Below, piece by piece: positions 34,934 to 45,089 of a stretch of DNA of 64,000 bases. A program made the translations under genes and the position numbers. Source of the stretch: Planococcus citri (lineage: Eukaryota; Arthropoda; Insecta; Hemiptera; Pseudococcidae); the NCBI RefSeq assembly GCF_950023065.1, contig NC_088681.1, positions 46,224,836 through 46,288,835 on the forward strand, written 5' to 3'. Each line of letters opens with the position of its first letter. The stretch's first letter is position 1. The notes below the pieces were generated by a model. The model was not told the origin of the DNA and made no database searches. It saw nothing but the letters and a program-made list of their open reading frames with translations.

Positions 34934-37900
34934 GTGTCTAGTCGGGTAAAAGCTCCTCACGTCAACTCTATCTTCTCAGAATTTATCTGGATAGGTGACG
35001 GGATAACACACTTCCTCAAGCGAGGTGATACTCCGGTGACGGAGAGTTTACCCGGCTACCTGCGGGACCAGATAAGTCTGGAAGACATCTTGTTACAGAT
35101 GAAAAAAACTAAATTTCCCAAGAACGGGAAATATGTCCTCTCTGCGGGACAATATGAATTGAATTACCTCAACATCCCATACGCGGCATTTGAGAGTGAA
35201 TTCAATGAGATTATCGATTATCTCCTCCAGAACGAGGCAGAAATCATAATTATCGTATTTCCTCTCGTTAAACCTTTGGTCAGATCTCAGAACAGTGAGA
35301 TCAAAGAAAAGGGCGTGAAACTAAATCGTTTCATATCTTACCGAGATATTTTCGTTCAGGCCGCTCAGCGCCCGAAAGTTATATTTTGGCGGGAACCCAC
35401 TTTGAAGTTTCTTATTACAGAAATGACAAAGAACGAGAGAGGAAAAGAATACGAACGTCCTATTGCGGACAAAGATGGATATATCGTTCCAAACTTGCTC
35501 AAATTTAAATTTGTAGCACAGTATCAACGATATTTTCCAGCGATTTCAACATACCGTGAAATCTATGATTGTGTTTGCAAAAACATAATGAAAATCGTAG
35601 AGGAATGGCAGTTACGCCAATCACGGAAAATAGTTGAAACGCAGAACCGAAATTCCCCAGCTAGCGGGATAAAACGGTCAGCTGAACCTCAGATTGGTCA
35701 GAACACCGATCAGGGTAAAGCAAAAATCCAGAAACTTGGTCCCGAAGCGGATAAGCCTGGTCCAGATAATGATCCCAAAACGGATGATTCTGGAGTGGAA
35801 TCCGAGGAAGAAGATAAAACTCCTTTTCTCGAAGATTTCGCAATAGACGTAGGTGCGATTCCATCTATCACGATGGAAACGATAGATTTTTCTCCGGCTT
35901 ATTACAGCATGCAGAGCGAAAACTATCGGGGTATGTATAAAAGGAAGTATGACTATCCGACCGCTGCGTCAGGTCAACTTTCTAAACCTGCAATGCCGGT
36001 ACCGCCAAAGCGCAAACCGCATTGGAAGGAAGTACTACCCACTTACGGAATTAAAAGTTCAATTTCCATCGCATCAGCCGATGAAATTGAGACCTCCAAT
36101 AGCGAGGGCAAATGTGACGATTCTCCAGAAACGGAGGACGAACACATCCAGTTTTTTGACGCTCGCGATGATATTCCTCTCAAAGCAGACGAATTACATC
36201 CGATGGCCGAAAAACAGGTGGTGACTGAAATGACTCGGGACCCCACTTGCGTGGTACCGATCAAAATAGGCACCAAAATAGTTGCGATACAACTGGACTC
36301 TGGGGCACTACCTAACGTAGTCTCTACCAAGGTCATAGCGAGTATCAAAGCTATAGCTCCCGACTGTGTAAGAGAAGTACAGCTTCGCCGTACGGTCCAT
36401 CTTCGCATGGCCAATAACGCGATAGTTACACCTTCCACCACAGTCGCGGAGATCAAATTCTACTTTGGACCAGTCCTAGTACGAATGCCGTTCTTCATAA
36501 TGGACACCCCCGGGTCGACATTTATAATGGGACGCGCATCCATGGACTACCTGAAGATCACACCGTACATCCACGAGCGACGCGCGGGGTGCATCCCAAA
36601 GGGAAGAGAGCCATTTTCGATACCTTACTTGAAAAAGGAAGTATATCAAAATGCGTTATCTTTGTTCAAAGTAGAACACGACAAAAAGTATACTCACGAA
36701 ATCATTCAGCGTTCTGTGAATTATACTTCTTTCCTTGATTCAGATTCTGTTGCGAATGCTGATCAAGCGAAAGCGCATAAGATTTTACTTACAAATCTGC
36801 ACAAAGATTTGGATGAAGCTGCACGTGAAGGCAGAATCTCAGAAGATCAAGCCCGACGCGGCAAGACGGAGATCTACGAATTTAAGGATATATTCGACCT
36901 GAATCCAGGCGAATATAAAGGCCCACCAGTGAACTTTAGCTTCATACCTGGTGAAGGTCACCTTAAACCTTTCGTAGGCGAGAAATACAGACCATCTAAA
37001 AAGTTGAATCCGGCTTTAACGACAAATCTGTACAAACTTCTCGCTCTGGGAATCGTCAGACCATCCAAATCGGTCCATATTAACACACTTGCTGTTAGGA
37101 TCAAAAAATCTGGTGACTTACGCATTTGTCTCGCTGCAGACGAGTTAAATCAGTTCTTACAGAACGTGAAAACTGAACCAGCTACGATTGACAGCGTAAT
37201 ATTTAACGGCGCAAATGATAACTTCTTTTGCACGTTAGATTTCACTGCCGGATTTTGGCAGCTGGTTATAACTGAAGAATCGCGTAAGTACACTGCGTTT
37301 ATCGTGAATGGCCAAGTTTACGAATTCTGTAGACTGCCATATGGACTTAAGATCTCCTCAGGCGAGTTCGTTCACATGATAAACCAAGTAATACCAGATC
37401 AAGAAGGAGTATCTAAATTCGTCGATGACGTAAAGATCTCCGGGAATACCTTTGAAGAAACTCTAGAGCGGTTACTCAAAGTATTCCGGCTAATTCGCCA
37501 ATATGGATTGAAACTCAATCCAAACAAAACGCATTTCTTTTCGAAACGCGCAGCTCACTTAGGTTTTATCTTAGCTCAGAACAGCATAGAGAAACAAAGT
37601 GAGAAGTATGAAAAGCTGCTCAGTTTCGAGAAAGCGCATACGAAATCCGGCAAGTTTGAGCTGAAAACATGTAAGGAAGTCTTAGCACTTGTAGGTTTGA
37701 CTGGACTATATCGCCCTTTCATACCTAAATACATGCAGATCACGGCACCTATTTACGAGTTACTGAAAGGTAATCCGGAAAAGGTCACCTGGACTGAACA
37801 CGCTCAAACTGCTTACGAACTTCTCAAAGCAGAGTTTAAAAAGGATTTCAAATTGTGTCAACCTCCAAAACAAGGTGATTTATATCTAGACACAAAGCTT

Positions 37901-40900
37901 TCGTCAGACGCCATGAATGGAGTACTCTATTACATGGACAACGACGAGAAACGTATCATCATGTTCATATCATCTTCCTTCAAAGAACATCAGAAAGCTT
38001 TTACGCTTTATGATAAGGAGATGATGGCATTGGTGAACTGCGTTAAAAAGCTACAAATGTGGATAATGGGGAGAAAAGTCCATGTGCGATCTAATCTGGA
38101 ACCCATTGTCCACGAATACAGAGTCTTATCTCAGACTCACCGGAAGCCAGCAAAGTGGATTGTTTCCCTAAGCGAATTCGATCTACTTTACGACATCAAA
38201 AAATCAAACAAAGCTTTATATGATGTCAAGGCTCCCGAGTTGGAAATCAAGTTTCCAATGGATGACTCATCGATTCCGGTGACCTCCGTTGAACTTCAAT
38301 ACAACGCAGAGGGCAGAAATTCTTGGAACGAATCTACGCCCAACAATGGTATTGTTTCTCAAAATGGAAACAAACCAGACTATGATTTAATCTCCAGCTG
38401 CGAGAATAAATCAGACGCCGGTACCAATTCTCAAAGTCCAGACAATGGAAAAGGTTCCAAGAACAGAGCCACCCCATTGAAAATGTGTACATTCCAGACA
38501 CGTCTTAAGCCCATAGCGGTGAAACTCGTGGAAGCGATAAGCACAAAACTCCTTGAACGCTTGGAAAATATTTTTGACGAACAAGCGAGTGATGAGAATT
38601 GTAAATCAATTCTCAGAATTCTGGATGAAAAGGTACCAGCAAACAACAAAAAAGGTTCCGACAAACAAAAACGCAAGAAAGCCGTTTTTAAAGTCGAAAG
38701 CGACCTTGATGGGAATAGAATACTGCTGAGACGTCTAGACGACGGATCGCACGTTCCTTATCTCCCAGACAGATTATTTTACGATACCGTAAATTATCTG
38801 CATTCTACATATGGTCATACAGGGGCATCGCGTCTGCATACCATATTTTGTCAACTTTACTACCATCCAAACGCGATGGTGCACATACGCGCAATCACAA
38901 ATTCGTGCATTGTTTGTAAAGTTAACAAAAATTACGCCAACCGTAAAACACTCGAATATGCGCAAATAGAGGCATACTCCATTGGCGATGTACTGTCTGT
39001 TGACATATTCGGGCCCATACCTGCTCTCAAGAACGAGGCAAAATATCTTCTCGTTGCAAAAGATATTTTCACTGGCAAGGTATGGTTACGGACCATGACT
39101 CAAATTACTAAGAAAGCTGTGTGCAATGCCATGCAGACGATCTTAGATAATGTAAGAGACTTGGGCGTACGGATAAAGAAGGTGATCACCGATAACGGTT
39201 CACAGTTCATATCCGATTCTTGGTACAATTTACTCGAGAACAATGACATCAAGGTTGCGCATACCACTGCGTATAATCCGCAATCTTCGTCAGTCGAAAG
39301 GACCATGCGCGTCATTGGAGACAAGTTACGAGTCAAATTGAACAAGACCCATGATCCAGGTCGTACGCACCTGACATGGAAACGGTTTGTTGGTGAGATC
39401 GAATCCGAGATCAACAACACGCCGACAGGATTCAAATTTAAGCCCAACGAAGCTTGGCGCATTAAAGATGAAACCTGTAAAGAACTGGCCGAAAAAATGC
39501 AACCGTTCAACTTCAAACATGCATTGATACAAACGCAAGAGGAACTCCATAAGCGAGAAATCCCTTCGGTATCGATAAAAGAATGCATGGAGAAGGCGGA
39601 ACTAAAACCGGACAGAGACCTCATCTATGACGTTGATGGCTATGTTCGTGTTACTGCAGACGGTGCATGCTCCAAGAACGGAGATCCTGCCGCAGTAGCC
39701 GGTATAGGAATTTGTTTCGCGCCAGATTCTAATTGGAATATATCTGAAAAGATCCAAAGCGATCAGTATTCTTTGTCTAACAACTTGGCTGAACTTGTAG
39801 CTATATATACCACTATGCTGGTATTACGATCACGCTCAGTCAAGAAAGCAAAAATACTATCAGATTCCAATTATGCTATCAAAGCATTGACTAACACGGT
39901 TTCGATCTGGAAGGCCAACAATTGGAGGAATTCCAGGAAAAAACCTGTATGTCACAAAGAACTGTTTCAACAAATTCTCTCACTAGCAGACGAATTTGAA
40001 GATATCAAGTTCGAACACGTCTATGCACGTAAGTAAGAGTATACCAATATCATAGCCGATCATTTGGCTAAGAAGGCAGTATACACCGTAGAACATGCCA
40101 CTCTCAAAGCAGACGACATGTCCGAACATCAAATCATCGAATCTTACATACGCGAAAAACGCCGTATTAAGAAAATGAACGATGAATATTTGTTCAACAA
40201 GAATCACCCTGATCCCACACTGCTGGAACCGGGTGATATGGTTCTACTTACGAACCATAAACAGTCTAGTTTCGAAAAACGTACAGCTGCAAAACTGTAT
40301 CCGAAAAAGACTGGGCCATTTATTGTTCTAAAACGAACAGGCCACAACTGCTATTTACTTGAGCCTACTGACGGTTCCAAAGTAAATAGAATCGCGAACG
40401 TCCGACAACTTACGCTTTTTCTTACAAAAGATGAGTTAAAGGAGCTCCAAAGCGAGCCCTGTCTACAGTCTGACTTAGATAGGCGTTCAGTAGAAGAGAA
40501 AATACGAGAGTATCTTCTCGACTACCGCGATAACCCCACTCCTGACGAGGACGACGCTGAAGCTGATTCTTCGGATGACGACCAGAAGATTGTTTCACAA
40601 GCAAACATGACCTCTGCGTCGCGAGTTATTCTGAAGGAGATGCAAAAAGCAGCTCGAGCTCAACGTGCGCTAGAACGCGACGCGAAGAGACAAAAACTTG
40701 ACTCAGGAAAGGGAATACCTGTATCTATTTCGATACAGAAATCTGATGTGTCGCAAGGAAAGGCTCAGAACAGCCCAACCATTCTAAAACGAGGCAGGCC
40801 AAAATCAGATAAATCGCCCAAGGCGGCGAAAAAGCCTAAAACGGCTAAAGATCCTACTCCGATCAATGTAACCAGGAGATCTCTCAGAATCCTCGAACGT

Positions 40901-41434
40901 CGGAAACGACTGGGGCAGGAGGCTGCAGAGCTTAAGATTGGATACATTGAAACAGAGAATGGAAGGGAGGAATCTTACATCGGATGCTATTACGCAGACG
41001 ATGCAGATCTCCACCCAAGTGTACCATCTGCGGTCAAAAAAGAAATTCCAACGACTCGTAAAGAGATAAACCTCACTAGCAGGGGCATTTCTTACGTGAA
41101 ATTGGAAGATCTTCTTAAATATCCCAGAACGGATATAGATCCAGATGTATACTATGACGCAATCGATACTCTATCATCGCAAGACCCACCTTGTCGGCAA
41201 CACGATGATATTAGAGTACTCGATGTCGAATTGCAAAATTTGGCTATTACGCCACATACGCAATCGGACTCAGTAATGTTAGAAACACGTCCACTAGCGG
41301 CATCTAACAACACCAACACGAACGACATCCAGATAAACGTCACGCCCATTATCGACAGGATTCGTGCTTGGCGGAAACGCCAGCAGAAGATTGTAGATAG
41401 CGCTGTGCACGATCCAAACTTCGACCCGTTGTAA
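34934..41434 (+). CDS. pol: pol polyprotein of element 2, interrupted by one in-frame TAA
   Basis: The frame has 2,166 codons. The TAA at 40034-40036 splits it into 1,700 and 465 codons. It has no ATG at its head (GTG at 34934), which fits a -1 frameshift from gag. Domains by codon: SGNH-like fold 10-230 (GDG at 21-23, LSAGQYEL near 69-76); protease DSGA at 455; reverse transcriptase with Asp 769 and VDD ending 831-832; tethered RNase H with Asp 986 and Glu 1029, but Asn 1054 where the third Asp belongs; integrase finger (H-x4-H, C-x2-C) and core Asp 1357, Asp 1420, Glu 1455; second RNase H with Asp 1576, Glu 1620, Asp 1644 and, after the stop, Asp 1709; GPF/Y module near 40310-40330; then an AT-hook (KRGRPK) and a charged tail. 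In element 1 the same junction has no stop. The TAA lies inside GTAAGTAAG, also a splice-donor-like word. Confidence 0.92.
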
Positions 41435-41463
41435 CGATACTGAACTCGTTGTAGTTCAATATT

Positions 41464-41916
41464 ATGAAGCCACGTGGCAAGAAGTGCGATTCTGTGTGTT
41501 CATCTCCGTGTAGAGTGTTTAGTATGTGTATGGGTTATCCGCACCCAGACATTACTGGTCCGTTAACAATAATCTTTACTCAAGAGTATCGTGTTGATTA
41601 TAGTATCAGTCCGCAAGCGACTTACTATAAAGTATTGGCTAATTCGCCAACGCGTCATCGTGAATTGGAAACTTTCTTGTACGAAGATTCCAAATCAGCA
41701 CTTTATAAAAAGTGCAAAGGTGACAAAAACCACAATTTAGAAGACCTAAATTGGTGGGTACATTTGTCAGCACTTTACCAAGTAAAGAAGGACTATTTAC
41801 GTTCTCACACTTGGGTGGTGAATAATATAGATTCCAAGAACGGAAATACTATATTTTCTGGCACGGTACATTGGTCGGGGGATATTGAACATCCTAAAAA
41901 CTCATCATTAGCATGA
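41464..41916 (+). CDS. Small accessory ORF 1 of element 2 (tandem family)
   Basis: 150 aa, starting 29 bases after the pol stop. It is the first of eleven related proteins with this plan: a beta-like TIxIT stretch (here GPLTIIFTQEYRV), a central region with a Cys and a Leu/Trp-rich helix (KKCKGDKNHNLEDLNWW), a Trp about 15-20 residues later, and a short final strand ending G-x-V (IFSGTVHW). A later ATG at 41524 would give 130 aa, closer to the sister lengths. Its TGA overlaps the ATG of ORF 2 in an ATGA. No known domain was recognised and function is unknown. The repetition itself suggests selection for diversity or dose, as in gene families that face host factors (inference). Confidence 0.75.
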   Translation: MKPRGKKCDSVCSSPCRVFSMCMGYPHPDITGPLTIIFTQEYRVDYSISPQATYYKVLANSPTRHRELETFLYEDSKSALYKKCKGDKNHNLEDLNWWVHLSALYQVKKDYLRSHTWVVNNIDSKNGNTIFSGTVHWSGDIEHPKNSSLA

Positions 41917-42278
41917 GTACCGCATCAATTGCTATTGCAGTGTACGGGAGGTTAGATATTGCGATAACCCCCTGCATACGCAAACGGTCTGGTGGAACGG
42001 AATACTTCGTACTTGTCAGGGACTCGTACGGAGAAGAAGTTCTATGGTTGCCCGAAGATTCCGCAAAGCGAATTTACTCGGATTGCAAGAGATATACTTC
42101 GATCTCTTTGTCCTCTTTGTTCCAACTCTTCAAGTACGAAAACCCATGTCGGTGGTGCCTGCAAGACGTTGAACAAAAGGCATGGCAAATAACCAAAACC
42201 GCGAAGCGACCATTCGAGTACATTATATCGGGATTCATCACTGACAACGCCACTGCGCAGTTGATCAGTAAACGGTGA
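41913..42278 (+). CDS. Small accessory ORF 2 of element 2 (tandem family)
   Basis: 121 aa. The start ATG overlaps the stop of ORF 1 (ATGA), an arrangement used for termination-reinitiation. Family plan: GRLDIAITPCIRK near the start, RIYSDCKRYTSISLSSLFQL in the middle, Trp-rich CRWCLQDVEQKAWQI, and YIISGFITD near the end. No signal peptide or membrane helix. Its own TGA lies inside GTGA at 42275-42278, so the next frame could begin there with GTG, though an ATG follows 33 bases later. Confidence 0.75.
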   Translation: MSTASIAIAVYGRLDIAITPCIRKRSGGTEYFVLVRDSYGEEVLWLPEDSAKRIYSDCKRYTSISLSSLFQLFKYENPCRWCLQDVEQKAWQITKTAKRPFEYIISGFITDNATAQLISKR

Positions 42279-42307
42279 AGGAAACAGTCGTCAAAGCACG
42301 ATTCTCG

Positions 42308-42613
42308 ATGAATTACTCAGACATGGAAACCGACGCGGCTCCAGACTATATGACTATCATAATAACATCAGGCTTGCGACGTAATTTCAGTGTAAAACAC
42401 CGAAAAACTACCACGCAACGCTTGTTGATCGTTCAAAGCGACGAAACAATAGTCAGGTGTTGGATAGAAGACTTCAAAGCAGCTCTTCTAGTAAAACACT
42501 GTATGAAGTTTCCAGCTATTAGGTTGACACAGCTCAACACAATGCTGGAACAGAAAAACCCACTAGACTGGGGCACGACACAGCTCATGTTCCGATTCTG
42601 GTCGGTTACCTAA
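42308..42613 (+). CDS. Small accessory ORF 3 of element 2, C-terminal end cut by TAA
   Basis: 101 aa from the ATG (112 if the overlapping GTG at 42275 is used). Family plan: DYMTIIITSGLRR, then RLLIVQSDETIVRCWI, then HCMKFPAIRLTQLNTMLEQ and NPLDWG. It is closest to ORF 4, which shares LNTMLxxxNPLD. It stops at TAA 42611-42613 just before the final strand. The same frame continues for 16 more codons to a TGA at 42662 and there contains a KIGGTII stretch that fits the missing G-x-V/I end. The TAA is therefore probably a late nonsense change or a readthrough site, like those in gag, pol and the RING ORF. Confidence 0.7.
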   Translation: MNYSDMETDAAPDYMTIIITSGLRRNFSVKHRKTTTQRLLIVQSDETIVRCWIEDFKAALLVKHCMKFPAIRLTQLNTMLEQKNPLDWGTTQLMFRFWSVT

Positions 42614-42722
42614 ATGTGTAGCGACAAGAACGTCGTGAAAATTGGCGGTACAATTATCAAATGAAGACATTGATTCGGTTCAGTAGCAATCGAAATTTGA
42701 TCGTGTACAGTTGTTTGTTACG

Positions 42723-43148
42723 ATGACGTACCCAGCTTCATTCGATACATTGGATAAGTTAGTCATTACCATTACGGCAGATGCCCGTAGGAATGATTCA
42801 ACTTCACCGAAGGAGGCTTTGTGCTATGATCGTAAACTCACGATCAGAGACAAGCATTCTGTAGGTACTTTGTGGATCTCACAGCAGGCCACAAATGAAC
42901 TGTACGAAAGTTGCACGTTATTCCCAATAATAGACTTAGCCTATTTGAATACGATGCTAAAGCACAGAAATCCCCTAGACAGGGGAGAGTATGACTTATG
43001 CTTTCGTGCAGTAAAAATCTTTAAAATCTGTCAGTGTGAAGACCACGTACAGATTAAAGGTTTCATAACGAAGTCGCTACAAATATCAGCAGATGAAGAC
43101 GTCCAGAACGACGCCAGAATCTCGATAAGCGATTTTGCGGAACAATGA
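42723..43148 (+). CDS. Small accessory ORF 4 of element 2 (tandem family)
   Basis: 141 aa from the ATG at 42723 (the frame also opens from a TTG at 42711). Family plan: DKLVITITADARR, GTLWISQQATNELYESC, IIDLAYLNTMLKHRNPLD, VQIKGFITKS. It is a near sister of ORF 3, so this pair is probably the most recent duplication in the block. It has a longer acidic tail (residues about 120-141) than its sisters. Confidence 0.75.
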   Translation: MTYPASFDTLDKLVITITADARRNDSTSPKEALCYDRKLTIRDKHSVGTLWISQQATNELYESCTLFPIIDLAYLNTMLKHRNPLDRGEYDLCFRAVKIFKICQCEDHVQIKGFITKSLQISADEDVQNDARISISDFAEQ

Positions 43149-43343
43149 TAACCAACAAATGCCGCCAGAACGCAGCATAATTGGTGAAATTACACTCGTC
43201 AGCAGTAGAATTTCAATCATTGGGCCATGGTATGATGATAACCAATTGATATTGCCAGAACGCAATACAATTGGGAAATTACACTCGGTAGCAGTTTCAT
43301 TTCAATCATCATACAAGGCAGACGTACAAAATTTTAATACAAA
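43149..43343 (+). repeat. Spacer with duplicated block between accessory ORFs 4 and 5
   Basis: Two imperfect copies of a roughly 95-base block (GATAACCAA..., GCCAGAACGCA, ATTGG..AAATTACACTCG, TTTCAATCAT) lie head to tail. An 82-aa frame across it lacks the family plan and is probably not a gene. The GCCAGAACGC word recurs in other spacers and in the start of ORF 8. Confidence 0.5.
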
Positions 43344-43703
43344 ATGGGTACAATGCCACACGCCATTGATAGTAAAACGCTGATGATTACGATACATCCG
43401 GTGATATACAAAGACCAAAACGTCTTCGTACAAAGGGTTACCGTAGCAACAGTGAATGAAACCAATGACGTATACGTAAGTTATCTACTAGTACAAGCAC
43501 TTATCAACAGATGCTTTACTAACATGACGATCAATTTAGAATATCTAAACGGTTTTCTAAATTGCCGATCAGCGTTTTCTTGGTCGCATCAACAACTACA
43601 GTTTAACAACTGGAAGTTAGATCCACCAATGCAAAACGAGATGGGGCAGAAGCTTTTCACTGGTAGAATCATTCATATTTACAATGACCCAGCTCATTGG
43701 TAA
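43344..43703 (+). CDS. Small accessory ORF 5 of element 2 (tandem family)
   Basis: 119 aa. Family plan: KTLMITIHPVIYK, then VYVSYLLVQALINRCF, TINLEYLNGFLN, two Trp (FSWSHQQ, NNWKLD) and a clear end LFTGRIIHIY. It ends TAAT, with a possible ORF 6 ATG one base later. No known domain was recognised. Confidence 0.75.
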   Translation: MGTMPHAIDSKTLMITIHPVIYKDQNVFVQRVTVATVNETNDVYVSYLLVQALINRCFTNMTINLEYLNGFLNCRSAFSWSHQQLQFNNWKLDPPMQNEMGQKLFTGRIIHIYNDPAHW

Positions 43704-44085
43704 TATGGATTCTACAGTGAAAAGACGTCATGAAGAGCACCCAAGCGTGCGCTTACGTATAAAATGGGTAAATACCGATCTACTTACGATCGTATGTACC
43801 AAAGACTATATGATGGTCACTGGCACCGAATATAGGAGAATGACTTTACACACGCCGAAACAATCAATCGAGACGTGGATAAAGTCAAAAGTAGCAAAGC
43901 GACTAATACGTCGTGGAAAGTTACTAACCCCGATGAACTTAAAACGTTTACACCGTTACATTGACCTAACACGGATCTTTGAATGGACGTACAATGTATT
44001 AAGTTTATATAAATGGGACGTGGGCATCTACGGTGATACGCGCGGTACGGTGTGTTTTCACGGCACGGTCATGGCAGCGAAGTAA
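43684..44085 (+). CDS. Small accessory ORF 6 of element 2 (tandem family)
   Basis: 133 aa if started at 43684, overlapping ORF 5 by 20 bases, or 126 aa from the ATG at 43705, one base after the ORF 5 stop. The second start is the simpler one. Family plan: DLLTIVCTKDYMM, SIETWIKSKVAKRLIRRGK, MNLKRLHRYIDL, FEWTYNVLSLYKW, VCFHGTVM. It is strongly basic in its first half (KRRHEEHPSVRLRIKW). Confidence 0.75.
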   Translation: MTQLIGNMDSTVKRRHEEHPSVRLRIKWVNTDLLTIVCTKDYMMVTGTEYRRMTLHTPKQSIETWIKSKVAKRLIRRGKLLTPMNLKRLHRYIDLTRIFEWTYNVLSLYKWDVGIYGDTRGTVCFHGTVMAAK

Positions 44086-44180
44086 TACTTACTCAGTATC
44101 GTTCGTGCTACACACCACACAACACGTTCCCAGAATCGGGTAAGTGTCTAAACATACATACTTTAACATTTTGCTTAAAT

Positions 44181-44528
44181 ATGGATAATTTAGACAAACG
44201 CCTAGCGCTGTCAGAAAACTTTTTTACAGTTAAGTTGACACGTACGCGCAAGAAAAAAGGTATAATAGAACGTATGTTGACTGTCGGCTATCATACAGCT
44301 CTAATAACGGGCTGGATATGCGCAGACAAAGCTCAGATTTTCCAAGCAGAATCTAAAGAGAAGCATTCGATGTTACTCGAACACGTAGACAAATATCTTG
44401 GTTTACGAGAACTGATACCTTGGGATATCGATGAGATTTCCAAATATCGGTGGGAGTTTACCAAGATGGCGAAGTTTGACGGCCAACTTTGTATACGTGG
44501 CGTGCTTGTGCGTAGAATTATTCATTAG
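44181..44528 (+). CDS. Small accessory ORF 7 of element 2 (tandem family)
   Basis: 115 aa from the ATG at 44181. The frame is open further up from a GTG at 44052, but the family-like part begins with NFFTVKLTRTRKK. The middle has ALITGWICADKAQIF, then a LGLRELIPWDIDEISKYRW helix, then the end LCIRGVLVRR. A splice-donor-like GGGTAAGTG lies 40 bases before the ATG (near 44139), so this ORF may be reached by a spliced message (inference). Confidence 0.72.
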   Translation: MDNLDKRLALSENFFTVKLTRTRKKKGIIERMLTVGYHTALITGWICADKAQIFQAESKEKHSMLLEHVDKYLGLRELIPWDIDEISKYRWEFTKMAKFDGQLCIRGVLVRRIIH

Positions 44529-44542
44529 TACCAGAACGTACG

Positions 44543-44989
44543 ATGAGTAAACACGTACAATCTTTAACGGAGCTGTGCAACATACGGATATTAGATATAG
44601 TTAGAAATGAGATAATGTCCATTTGCGACAATCCAGGGTCAACACAAATCGAATCTGAAAAGTTATCTATTACGGTAACAAGTAAGATACGCAAAATAGA
44701 TGGTACCGATATGTGTAAAGTCATATTATTGATTAACACAAATCGAGTAATCATTTGGGTTCCACTTGCGAACGCCGATATGATGCAAGAACTATGTGCG
44801 AATGCCACAATAGATTCAATACCATTTAAATGCATAGATGTGTGGTTTGACCTAATGGAACATCTAAACTATAGCGAGGGTTACTTGGCCGCCAGACGAT
44901 GGGTAATTCAATCCATTGCAGGAACGCAAGAGGGAGTTACCTATCACGGCACAGTAATCCGAGTGAGACCGATACAGCTGTTCGAATAA
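44543..44989 (+). CDS. Small accessory ORF 8 of element 2 (tandem family)
   Basis: 148 aa, 14 bases after ORF 7. It has an N-terminal extension of about 40 residues before the family part EKLSITVTSKIRK. Then follow NTNRVIIWVPLANADMMQEL, FKCIDVWFDLMEHL, RRWVIQSI and VTYHGTVIRVRP. It is closest to ORF 9, with shared W-x-x-x-x-EHL and YHG-x-V, so these two form a second recent pair. Confidence 0.75.
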   Translation: MSKHVQSLTELCNIRILDIVRNEIMSICDNPGSTQIESEKLSITVTSKIRKIDGTDMCKVILLINTNRVIIWVPLANADMMQELCANATIDSIPFKCIDVWFDLMEHLNYSEGYLAARRWVIQSIAGTQEGVTYHGTVIRVRPIQLFE

Positions 44990-45089
44990 TAACCACCGCT
45001 TCTAGTAAGCATTGTGCGTTAGTATCTCGCAGTAGCTGAACGTTATTACACGTTGGTTTCGAAGCGCTATAGTATAGATTTAATTTATT

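Noticed and set aside
34604..39624. Minus-strand ORFs up to 174 aa inside gag and pol of element 2
   Set aside because: They are antisense shadows of a strongly supported coding frame.
43135..43383. 82-aa ORF between accessory ORFs 4 and 5
   Set aside because: It lacks the family plan and simply translates a duplicated spacer block.
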